A model generated the notes under the pieces. That model ran no database searches and was not told where the DNA came from. It saw nothing but the letters and a program-made list of their open reading frames with translations. From the NCBI GenBank assembly GCA_016757515.1, contig JAERIN010000011.1, forward strand, positions 1 through 38,916: a stretch of DNA of 38,916 nucleotides, given 5' to 3'. The position numbers were made by a program, and so were the translations under genes. This DNA comes from Alphaproteobacteria bacterium (GTDB taxonomy: Bacteria; Pseudomonadota; Alphaproteobacteria; Micavibrionales; Micavibrionaceae). Positions 33,079 through 38,916 of this stretch are shown here, piece by piece (position 1 is the stretch's first letter; the number at the start of each line of letters is the position of its first letter).

Positions 33079-33164
33079 TTTCCTCAAACCTGGGCGGGGT
33101 GTACACCATCGCCCCGGGCCTGGCAAGGGGTTTTTGGCATTTCTCCAGAAAGATTCCAGAAAAC

Positions 33165-33193
33165 TTGACAATATATTTTTTCCTCTGTAGGAT
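33165..33193 (+). promoter_or_regulatory. Promoter of the opposite-strand gene
   Basis: TTGACA (33165-33170), a 17-base AT-rich spacer, and TAGGAT (33188-33193) form a strong sigma70-type promoter on the plus strand, about 70 bases before the gene. Two direct repeats TCCAGAAA at 33144-33151 and 33155-33162, 11 bases apart, lie just upstream of the -35 and could bind a regulator on one face of the helix. Confidence 0.72.
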
Positions 33194-33275
33194 GGGGGCA
33201 TATACCAGTAGAAAGTCAGCCTAAGCCGAAGAGAAACTAATAAAAAAGGAGACAAAAGATCATGATGACCCCCCC

Positions 33276-33776
33276 ATGGAGAGCACGATTTCAAAAGCAA
33301 TGCAAGAGGTCTCTGGGCCCGATTCCCTGTTTGCAGCGGCTCAAGCGTTAGAGGGGACAGGAGATTATCTGCAAGCATTAAAACTATATAACGAGGCTCA
33401 CAATGCTGGACACCCCGAAGCGCGTGCCCAAGTTGGGGTTATGCTTATGATGGGACGCCTTATTGGCCAGCAAGTTGATATACCAGAAATCGGAAGGGTT
33501 TATGGGGATTTTCACACAGAGTCCAAAGAGGCAGCGCACCGTATATTTGAAAACCAAGAAAGGCGGGGCTCCGTGACGGCCAAATTCTGGATGGCCAGAC
33601 ATTTGGAGGATTTTCTTATGGACCTCTCTCCGCAAGCAAGGAGGCGTTATGAGAATGCAAGAGATGGAGGGTACACACCTCCAAGCCGAGAATTTATGTC
33701 TGAATTAGCTACGTCAGTATACGACAAGACACCGTCCTCGCAACAGCCAAAGCATGCCAGGGCGCTTTCTTCTTAG
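33276..33776 (+). CDS. TPR/Sel1-like protein on the opposite strand between rpsC and rplP
   Basis: 166 residues from ATG 33276. A TPR/Sel1-like solenoid start ([40 protein letters not shown]), then a helical, charged region and a Ser/Pro-rich tail. No signal peptide. The strong AAAGGAG (33245-33251) is set for the tandem ATGs at 33262/33265, which are in another frame that soon stops; the body frame begins after a run of seven Cs (33269-33275). One extra C would fuse the good start with the body. The gene is AT-richer than its surroundings. Its stop overlaps the rpsC stop by three bases. Confidence 0.72.
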   Translation: MESTISKAMQEVSGPDSLFAAAQALEGTGDYLQALKLYNEAHNAGHPEARAQVGVMLMMGRLIGQQVDIPEIGRVYGDFHTESKEAAHRIFENQERRGSVTAKFWMARHLEDFLMDLSPQARRRYENARDGGYTPPSREFMSELATSVYDKTPSSQQPKHARALSS

Positions 33777-34459
33777 CCACGCGGCATCCCGCCCTGCTGC
33801 TCCTGTCGCCGCTTGTCGTGCGCCATCGGGTCGTGCTCCAGGATGTCGCCCTTGTACATCCACACCTGCACGCCGATCATGCCATAGGTCGTCTTGGCCT
33901 CCGCAAAACCATAGTCAATGTCCGCGCGGAGGGTGTGCAGGGGTACGCGCCCCTCGCGGTACCACTCGGTCCGCGCTATGTCCGCGCCGTTCAGGCGCCC
34001 GCTCACATTCAGGCGTATGCCCCCCGCGCCCATGCGCATGGCGCTCTGCACGGTCCGTTTCATGGCCCGGCGGAAGGACACCCGGCGCTCCAGCTGCCCC
34101 GCGACGTTTTCGGCGGCCATCTGGGCGTCTATCTCGGGCTTGCGGATTTCCACGATGTTGAGGGAGACGTCCGCGCCGGCACGGTTTTTGATGTCCGCGC
34201 GGAGCTTTTCAATGTCCGCGCCCTTTTTGCCGATGATAAGGCCGGGGCGCGCGGCATGGATGTTCACGCGCATGGTGCCGCCCGCACGCTCAATGATGAC
34301 CTTAGAGATGCCCGCTGGCTTCAGGCGCTGGTGTATGTACTTGCGCAGGCGCAGGTCCTCCAGCAGCTTTTGCGGGTAGTCGCGACCCGCGTACCAGCGC
34401 GAGTCCCACGTCCGGTTTACCCCCACACGCATCCCGATCGGATTGGCTTTTTGTCCCAC
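33773..34459 (-). CDS. rpsC: 30S ribosomal protein S3
   Basis: 228 residues, with a GTG start at 34459 three bases after the rplV stop. [19 protein letters not shown], the KH domain [20 protein letters not shown] and the C-terminal signature [20 protein letters not shown] identify S3, part of the mRNA entry tunnel helicase. The C-terminal tail is Gln/Gly-rich. Instead of rplP, an opposite-strand gene overlaps its stop. Confidence 0.96.
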   Translation of the reverse strand: MGQKANPIGMRVGVNRTWDSRWYAGRDYPQKLLEDLRLRKYIHQRLKPAGISKVIIERAGGTMRVNIHAARPGLIIGKKGADIEKLRADIKNRAGADVSLNIVEIRKPEIDAQMAAENVAGQLERRVSFRRAMKRTVQSAMRMGAGGIRLNVSGRLNGADIARTEWYREGRVPLHTLRADIDYGFAEAKTTYGMIGVQVWMYKGDILEHDPMAHDKRRQEQQGGMPRG

Positions 34460-34462
34460 TTT

Positions 34463-34837
34463 TTAGGTGTCCTTTTCCTGTACAACGATGGTCAAATTGC
34501 TAAAGTGCTTGTGCACCCGCGCCCCGCGTCCGCGCGCGCGGCAGCGAAAGCGTTTCAGGGTCATAGCGCGGCCCACTGTGGCCTGGGACACGACCAGGGC
34601 GTCTACGTCCAGGCCGTGGTTGTTCTCCGCGTTGGCCACGGCGCTCTCCAGGGTTTTGCGCACGATCCCGGCCACGCGCCGCTTGCAAAACCGCAGGTCC
34701 GTGAGGGCGCGGCCCGCAGGCTTGCCCCGGATGAGCGCGGCCACGAGGTTCAGCTTCTGCGCGGAGCCCTTTATCTGCTTCGCGAAGGCCCGGGCCTCGT
34801 TCTCTGCCGCCTTTTGTGCGTTTTTTTCCTGTCCCAT
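34463..34837 (-). CDS. rplV: 50S ribosomal protein L22
   Basis: 124 residues from ATG 34837, which shares its A with the rpsS stop (TGATG). KLNLVAALIRGKPAGRALTD, VANAENNHGLDVDALVVSQ and RFRCRARGRGARVHKHFSNL are the L22 signatures, including the tunnel-lining loop. About 14 residues of N-terminal extension compared with E. coli. Confidence 0.95.
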   Translation of the reverse strand: MGQEKNAQKAAENEARAFAKQIKGSAQKLNLVAALIRGKPAGRALTDLRFCKRRVAGIVRKTLESAVANAENNHGLDVDALVVSQATVGRAMTLKRFRCRARGRGARVHKHFSNLTIVVQEKDT

Positions 34838-35115
34838 CAACGTTTTTTCGCCTTCTTGTCCACGCCGTGCCCGCCGAAGGTCCGCGTTGGCGCGAACTCG
34901 CCCAGCTTGTGTCCGATCATCTGGTCGGTGACCAAGACGGGGATGAACTTTTTGCCATTATGCACACCAAAGGTCAAGCCAATCATGTTCGGCAGGATGG
35001 TGGAGCGGCGTGACCATGTGCGGATGACGCCCTTGATCTTGCCCTCCAGGGCGGCCTCCACCTTGCGCAGAACGCTGCGCTCCACAAACGGGCCTTTCCA
35101 AACTGAGCGGGGCAT
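34837..35115 (-). CDS. rpsS: 30S ribosomal protein S19
   Basis: 92 residues, the exact family length. [20 protein letters not shown] and the signature [18 protein letters not shown] identify S19. Its ATG overlaps the rplB stop (TAATG). Confidence 0.97.
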   Translation of the reverse strand: MPRSVWKGPFVERSVLRKVEAALEGKIKGVIRTWSRRSTILPNMIGLTFGVHNGKKFIPVLVTDQMIGHKLGEFAPTRTFGGHGVDKKAKKR

Positions 35116-35942
35116 TACTTCTTCTTCCTCCTACGGATAATGTACTTGTCTGTGGCCTTGTTCCTGCGGGTCTTGTAGCCTTTGGTGGGCTTGCCCCAGG
35201 GGGTGCAGGGGTGCCGCCCCCCGGCGGACTTGCCTTCGCCGCCGCCCATGGGGTGGTCCACTGGGTTCATGGCCACACCGCGCACGCTGGGCCGGCGGCC
35301 GAGCCAGCGGGAGCGCCCGGCCTTGCCCAGGGTGGCGTTCATGTGGTCGGGGTTGGACACAGCGCCGACGGTGGCGATGCAGGCCGCGGGCACGCGGCGC
35401 ATCTCGCCAGAGGCGAGGCGGACCTGGGCGTAGTCGCCGTCCCGGCCCACGAGCTGGCCAAAGGCCCCGGCGGAGCGGACCATCTGCGCGCCCTTGCCGG
35501 GCTTCATCTCTATGTTGTGGATGATGGTGCCCACGGGCATATTCTTGAGGGGCATGGCGTTGCCGGGCTGCACGTCCACCTTGTTCCCCGCGATGACGGT
35601 GTCCCCGGCCTTCAGGCGCTGCGGCGCGAGGATATAGGCCTGCTCCCCGTCGGGGTAGGCGATGAGGGCGATGAAGGCGGTGCGGTTGGGGTCGTACTCC
35701 AGCCGCTCCACGGTGGCGGGGACGTCGCGCCGGGCGCGCTTCCAGTCAATCAGGCGGTAGCGGCGCTTGTGCCCTCCGCCCTGGTGCCGGGCGGTCATGC
35801 GGCCCAGGTTGTTGCGCCCGCCGGTGCGTTTGAGGCCGGTGGTCAGGGCCTTGACGGGCCCGCCCTTATGCAGGTCGTCGCGCACGACCTGGATGAGGCC
35901 GCGCCGACCGGCGGAGGTGGGGTTTGCTTTTTTAAGTGCCAT
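35115..35942 (-). CDS. rplB: 50S ribosomal protein L2
   Basis: 275 residues. [20 protein letters not shown], the core [19 protein letters not shown], and the C-terminal signature [20 protein letters not shown] are diagnostic of L2, needed for subunit association and peptidyl transfer. Overlaps the rplW stop by one base. Confidence 0.98.
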   Translation of the reverse strand: MALKKANPTSAGRRGLIQVVRDDLHKGGPVKALTTGLKRTGGRNNLGRMTARHQGGGHKRRYRLIDWKRARRDVPATVERLEYDPNRTAFIALIAYPDGEQAYILAPQRLKAGDTVIAGNKVDVQPGNAMPLKNMPVGTIIHNIEMKPGKGAQMVRSAGAFGQLVGRDGDYAQVRLASGEMRRVPAACIATVGAVSNPDHMNATLGKAGRSRWLGRRPSVRGVAMNPVDHPMGGGEGKSAGGRHPCTPWGKPTKGYKTRRNKATDKYIIRRRKKK

Positions 35943-36244
35943 CAGACGCCTACCTCCGTATCAATGCTGTGCCCCTCGGCCAAGGTCACGATGGCCTTTT
36001 TCACGTCCACCTGCCGCCCCCTCACGCTGCGAAAGCGCTTGGTCTTCCCCTTTTGGATGAGGGTGTTCACGGCGGCGACCTTCACGCCCCAGATGGCCTC
36101 CACGGCCTCGCGGATGCGCGGCTTGGTCGCGCCCATCTGCACCACGAAGGTCACCTGGTTGTGCTCCCCGCCCATAGCGGTCTTCTCCGTCACGCGCGGC
36201 GCGCGGATCAGCTCGTACATCCACTCTTTCACGGCGGCGGTCAT
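35942..36244 (-). CDS. rplW: 50S ribosomal protein L23
   Basis: 100 residues. [40 protein letters not shown] and the later [20 protein letters not shown] identify L23, at the tunnel exit and trigger-factor dock. The ATG overlaps the rplD stop (ATGA). Confidence 0.96.
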   Translation of the reverse strand: MTAAVKEWMYELIRAPRVTEKTAMGGEHNQVTFVVQMGATKPRIREAVEAIWGVKVAAVNTLIQKGKTKRFRSVRGRQVDVKKAIVTLAEGHSIDTEVGV

Positions 36245-36867
36245 GCGGAGATCCTCTCTACCAGGTCTGCCACGGCCTGCTTGGTCAGGACCAGCGTGTC
36301 GCGGCGGAGGATGTCATACACGTTCGCGCCCTGGGATGGCAAGACGTCTATGCGGGGGATGTTCGCGGTGGCGCGGGCAAAGTTGGAGTCCACCTCTGCG
36401 CCGGGGACGATGAGTGCGCTGGCCAGGCCAAGGGCGGCCAGGGCTGCGGCCATGGGCTTGGTCTTGTGGCTGTCAGCGATGGCGGCGTCCAGGATAAGCA
36501 GGTGGCCTCTCGCAGTCTTTGCGGACAGGGCGTGGGCCAGGGCCAGGCGGCGCACGCGCTTGTTCAGCGCGATGGCGTGGGAGCGCGGCGTGGGGCCGTG
36601 CGCGACGCCGCCGCCCACGTCTTGGGGCCTTTTGAGGTCCCCCGCGCGGGCGCGGCCCGTGCCCTTTTGTTTCCAGGGCTTCCTGCCCGTGCCGCGAATC
36701 TCGTGGCGGCCTTTGACCTTGTGGGTCCCGGCCCGGCGCTTGGCGCGCTGGTAGGTCACCGTGGCGTGGATCAGGTCCCGGCGGATCTCGGTGATGCCGA
36801 ACACCGCGTCGGGGACGTCAATTTCTCCCGCGTCCGCGCCCTCCAATGTTTTCACGGGGAGTTTCAT
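36241..36867 (-). CDS. rplD: 50S ribosomal protein L4
   Basis: 208 residues from ATG 36867, which overlaps the rplC stop (ATGA). [20 protein letters not shown] and [20 protein letters not shown] are the L4 extended-loop signature, with the C-terminal [18 protein letters not shown]. In E. coli L4 represses the S10 operon by attenuation; the corresponding leader lies outside the window. A longer frame to 37008 is in rplC and is discounted. Confidence 0.96.
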   Translation of the reverse strand: MKLPVKTLEGADAGEIDVPDAVFGITEIRRDLIHATVTYQRAKRRAGTHKVKGRHEIRGTGRKPWKQKGTGRARAGDLKRPQDVGGGVAHGPTPRSHAIALNKRVRRLALAHALSAKTARGHLLILDAAIADSHKTKPMAAALAALGLASALIVPGAEVDSNFARATANIPRIDVLPSQGANVYDILRRDTLVLTKQAVADLVERISA

Positions 36868-37607
36868 TCTTGTGCCCCTTCTTCTTTCTGTTCTGTGGCT
36901 TGTGGGTCGGCTTCCTCTGCGGGTGCACTCTGCACCACCTTCAGCGCTGCGGGCTGGGGCGCCTCCGCGGGCAGGGGCTTTTTCACCGCATCGCGCACGA
37001 GGACCCAACCGCTCCGCGCGCCCGGCACTGCGCCCTTGACCAAAATCAGCCCGCGCTCGGCATCCACCTGTACGACTTGGAGGTTCTGCACGCTCACGCG
37101 CGCGGCGCCCATATGCCCGGCCATGCGCTTTCCCTTAAAGACCTTACCGGGGTCTTGGCACTGCCCCGTGGAGCCGTGGGAGCGGTGGGAGATGGACACG
37201 CCGTGCGTGGCGCGCAGGCCGCCGAAGCCGTGGCGCTTCATGGCTCCGGCGAAGCCCTTACCGATGGAGGTGCCCGTGACGTCCACGAACTGCCCGGGAA
37301 CAAAGTGCGCGGCAGATAGCTCCGTCCCGGCCTCCAGGGTGTTGCCCGGGGGCACGCGGAACTCAGACAGCTTCTGGCGGGGGGCGACCCCGGCCTTGGC
37401 GAAGTGGCCGCGCTGTGGCTTGGTTGTGCGGGCCGCTTTCCGTGTCCCGGCACCCAGCTGGAGGGCGGTGTAGCCGTCCCGCTCCGCGCTGCGCACGGCG
37501 GTGACGTGGCAGCCGTCGACCTTCAGGACCGTGACGGGCACGTGCCGCCCGTCCGCGTCGAACACGCGGGTCATCCCCTCTTTGCGCGCGATAAGTCCGG
37601 TTCTCAT
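36864..37607 (-). CDS. rplC: 50S ribosomal protein L3, C-terminally extended
   Basis: 247 residues. [40 protein letters not shown] and [20 protein letters not shown] are the L3 core. About 35 residues beyond the usual end form a Pro/Ala/Glu-rich tail ([20 protein letters not shown]), which is probably disordered. The ATG 37607 overlaps the stop of a non-ribosomal gene (ATGA), whose GGAGAAAGAGG provides its ribosome-binding site, so L3 synthesis is coupled to that gene. Confidence 0.96.
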   Translation of the reverse strand: MRTGLIARKEGMTRVFDADGRHVPVTVLKVDGCHVTAVRSAERDGYTALQLGAGTRKAARTTKPQRGHFAKAGVAPRQKLSEFRVPPGNTLEAGTELSAAHFVPGQFVDVTGTSIGKGFAGAMKRHGFGGLRATHGVSISHRSHGSTGQCQDPGKVFKGKRMAGHMGAARVSVQNLQVVQVDAERGLILVKGAVPGARSGWVLVRDAVKKPLPAEAPQPAALKVVQSAPAEEADPQATEQKEEGAQE

Positions 37608-37870
37608 GCCTCTTTCTCCACTTCTTTCAAGTGCGTGACGCTGGACTTCAGGCCCATGGCGGACTGCACCTGATCGCTCACAATTCCAAAGATCCGCTGC
37701 TGGTCCGCCTGATTTTCGCAGGGGAACTGCACCCAGTTGTCATAGGTCAAGACGATCCGCACGGCCCACCAGCCGTCGTCCGGGTTTTGGACCTTTTGTA
37801 CGCACAGAATCTCCGAGGACAGAACCATCTGCCCGTCAAAGAACACGATCATTTTGGGAGCGTCCGTCAC
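37604..37870 (-). CDS. Small non-ribosomal protein, downstream member of a paralogous pair
   Basis: 88 residues, starting at GTG 37870, which overlaps the stop of its upstream paralogue (GTGA), and ending in an ATGA overlap with rpl[39 protein letters not shown] and [13 protein letters not shown] align along the full length with the gene at 37867-38160, about one third identical by eye with one gap. The pattern is beta-hairpin, beta strand pair, then helix; cytosolic and acidic. No family recognised. Position and overlaps make co-translation with L3 certain if the operon is transcribed. A link to ribosome assembly or merely a genomic passenger are both possible. Confidence 0.85.
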   Translation of the reverse strand: MTDAPKMIVFFDGQMVLSSEILCVQKVQNPDDGWWAVRIVLTYDNWVQFPCENQADQQRIFGIVSDQVQSAMGLKSSVTHLKEVEKEA

Positions 37871-38160
37871 TCGTCCTCACTTTCCTTTTTGGGAGACTCT
37901 GCCTCCGGCCCCTCTTCGCGGGCGAATATGGAGCGCACGCCCAGAGCTGTCTGTATCTCCTCGCTTACGGCGGCGAATACGTCGTCAAGCTCCTCCTCGT
38001 CCGCGCACTCAAAGTCCATGCCAAAGTCCACGCCTGCGAGCCATATCCGGGTCGTGAAGTAGCCGTCCTTGCGGTTGCAGATGCGCTCAACGGCCCGGAT
38101 GGCGTCGGCACGGACTATCTGACCGTTGAAAAACACAATAAGCTCTGGGGGTCTGGCCAT
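37867..38160 (-). CDS. Small non-ribosomal protein, upstream member of a paralogous pair
   Basis: 97 residues from ATG 38160, with AGGAGA upstream, 12 bases after the rpsJ stop. [40 protein letters not shown] and [17 protein letters not shown] match the downstream paralogue residue by residue, plus an acidic tail ([14 protein letters not shown]) of about 18 residues. Its stop overlaps the start of the paralogue (GTGA). GC content is only a little below the ribosomal genes, so it is an older resident than the AT-rich inserts. No known family is recognised; cytosolic by absence of signal or membrane segments. Confidence 0.85.
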   Translation of the reverse strand: MARPPELIVFFNGQIVRADAIRAVERICNRKDGYFTTRIWLAGVDFGMDFECADEEELDDVFAAVSEEIQTALGVRSIFAREEGPEAESPKKESEDE

Positions 38161-38172
38161 GGGGGTGCTCTC

Positions 38173-38490
38173 CTATGCTGCGACCTGGTCTACTTTGATT
38201 TCCACGTCCACGCCCGCCGCGAGGTCCAGTTTCATCAGGGCGTCTATGGTTTGCGGTGTGGGGTCCACAACAATGAGGACGCGCTTGTGCGTGCGGCGCT
38301 CAAACTGGTTTTGGGTCTTTTTGTGGACGTGCGGGCCGCAGATGACAGAGACGATCAGCTTGCGCGTGGGGATGGGCACGGGGCCACGCACCACTGCGCC
38401 CGTGCGCTTGGCTGTGTGCACGATCTCCTCGCACGCGGTGTCTAGGACGCGGTGGTCAAAGGCCTTCAGGGTGATGCGGATGTTTTGCAT
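38173..38490 (-). CDS. rpsJ: 30S ribosomal protein S10
   Basis: 105 residues from ATG 38490; the extension to 38532 is not family-like. [20 protein letters not shown], the signature [20 protein letters not shown] and [20 protein letters not shown] identify S10 (NusE), which also joins antitermination complexes. Normal length. Confidence 0.96.
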   Translation of the reverse strand: MQNIRITLKAFDHRVLDTACEEIVHTAKRTGAVVRGPVPIPTRKLIVSVICGPHVHKKTQNQFERRTHKRVLIVVDPTPQTIDALMKLDLAAGVDVEIKVDQVAA

Positions 38491-38494
38491 AGTT

Positions 38495-38638
38495 TTATTG
38501 TACCTTAAGAAAGCGCATTTTAATCTCGCCAATTTTGGACTTCAGTTCGTCCATATCCGCACGCAGGGCGCGCAAATGCTCTAGGACAATCTGAAAGCAG
38601 TTATCCTCAGGCATTTTACATTGGTTTTTATCAGACAT
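38495..38638 (-). CDS. 47-residue non-ribosomal ORF between tuf and rpsJ
   Basis: ATG 38638 with a near-perfect AAAGGAGAG at optimal distance; TAA at 38497-38495, four bases before the rpsJ ATG. The protein [20 protein letters not shown] continues with [20 protein letters not shown], an amphipathic helix with heptad spacing. It resembles the start of the small coiled-coil proteins with a VLEHLRAIRAD motif that are common in alphaproteobacteria, but is shorter. It falls in the standard str/S10 junction. Function unknown; it could be a short coiled-coil regulator or a truncated relic under co-translation with rpsJ. Confidence 0.7.
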   Translation of the reverse strand: MSDKNQCKMPEDNCFQIVLEHLRALRADMDELKSKIGEIKMRFLKVQ

Positions 38639-38677
38639 GCATCTCTCCTTTCAAAGGAACGTAATCTTTTCTTCTCT

Positions 38678-38916
38678 CTACTCCACAATCTTGGTCACGA
38701 CGCCGGCGCCGACGGTGCGCCCGCCCTCGCGGATGGCGAAGCGCAGGCCCTCATCCATGGCGATGGGGGCGATGAGGGTGATGGTCAGGCCGGTCACGTT
38801 TTCTCCGGGCATGACCATTTCGGTGCCCTCGGGCAAGGCCACCTCGCCTGTGACGTCTGTTGTGCGGAAGTAAAACTGCGGGCGGTAGTTAGAGAAGAAC
38901 GGGGTGTGCCGCCCGC
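38678..38916 (-). CDS. tuf: Elongation factor Tu, C-terminal part (5' end outside window)
   Basis: The minus-strand frame gives the last 78 residues of EF-Tu domain [38 protein letters not shown] and the end [19 protein letters not shown], with stop TAG at 38680-38678. EF-Tu delivers aminoacyl-tRNA to the ribosome. As usual, it precedes rpsJ. The plus-strand frame here is its shadow. Confidence 0.97.
   Translation of the reverse strand, partial: GRHTPFFSNYRPQFYFRTTDVTGEVALPEGTEMVMPGENVTGLTITLIAPIAMDEGLRFAIREGGRTVGAGVVTKIVE

Noticed and set aside
33091-33135. A GC hairpin and TTTTT on the plus strand at 33111-33135 as a terminator
   Set aside because: Only four base pairs are certain, and there is no plus-strand gene upstream for it to serve.
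38637-38873. 78-codon plus-strand frame at the window end
   Set aside because: It is the shadow of the EF-Tu C-terminus on the minus strand.
1-38916. tRNA, rRNA, CRISPR arrays, riboswitches, intact insertion sequences or prophage genes
   Set aside because: Looked for T-loop and acceptor patterns, regularly spaced identical repeats and transposase/integrase motifs; only the IS630 relic was found.

Overview
The window is a GC-rich, tightly packed bacterial chromosome segment, most likely from an alphaproteobacterium. The support is an LptC/LptA pair of alphaproteobacterial character, an Alph_Pro_TM (TIGR02186-type) protein beside a TauE/SafE permease, zinc-free S14 and L31, a pyruvate phosphate dikinase, a GspA-type glycerol-phosphate dehydrogenase (gpsA) and a small outer-membrane porin. 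I cannot place the order or genus from sequence alone. No tRNA, rRNA, CRISPR array or intact mobile element was seen.

Region 1 (1-12.2 kb) mixes housekeeping and remnants: the 3' end of citrate synthase, a decayed secreted-protein ORF abutting an IS630-type transposase relic, ftsW, a CinA-type protein, greA behind a short attenuator-like leader, a Sel1-repeat membrane protein, a leftover greA 3' end, and a free-standing C-terminal half of carbamoyl-phosphate synthase large subunit. Then come an AT-rich orphan gene, ubiA, rpmE, a TauE/SafE permease with its TIGR02186 partner, a universal stress protein and a one-polypeptide LptC-LptA fusion. Region 2 (12.2-27.1 kb) carries metabolism and envelope genes: ppdK, a porin, murD, a membrane spermidine-synthase-like protein overlapping murD tail to tail, GAPDH, recO, an ABC exporter, aspartate dehydrogenase, a histidine phosphatase, rdgB and gpsA.

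Region 3 (27.1-38.9 kb, minus strand) is the tuf-S10-spc ribosomal protein cluster, in the classical order tuf, rpsJ, rplC, rplD, rplW, rplB, rpsS, rplV, rpsC, rplP, rpmC, rpsQ, rplN, rplX, rplE, rpsN, rpsH, rplF, rplR, rpsE, rpmD, rplO. It is interrupted by six non-ribosomal genes: a 47-residue coiled-coil-like ORF (tuf/rpsJ), two paralogous small proteins translationally coupled to rplC (rpsJ/rplC), an opposite-strand gene with its own promoter (rpsC/rplP), a secreted protein coupled to rpmC (rpmC/rpsQ) and a conserved-looking hypothetical (rpsH/rplF). A palindromic REP-like element also lies between rplX and rplE. The cluster stops after rplO and runs into gpsA; the usual secY-adk-rpsM-rpsK-rpoA-rplQ continuation is not here.

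The invaded ribosomal cluster is the most unusual feature of the window. The LptC-LptA fusion, the half-length carB beside a greA relic, and several genes whose -10-like box sits about 7-10 bases before the start codon (possible leaderless mRNAs) are the next most interesting points. Convergent genes repeatedly abut or overlap without a visible intrinsic terminator.
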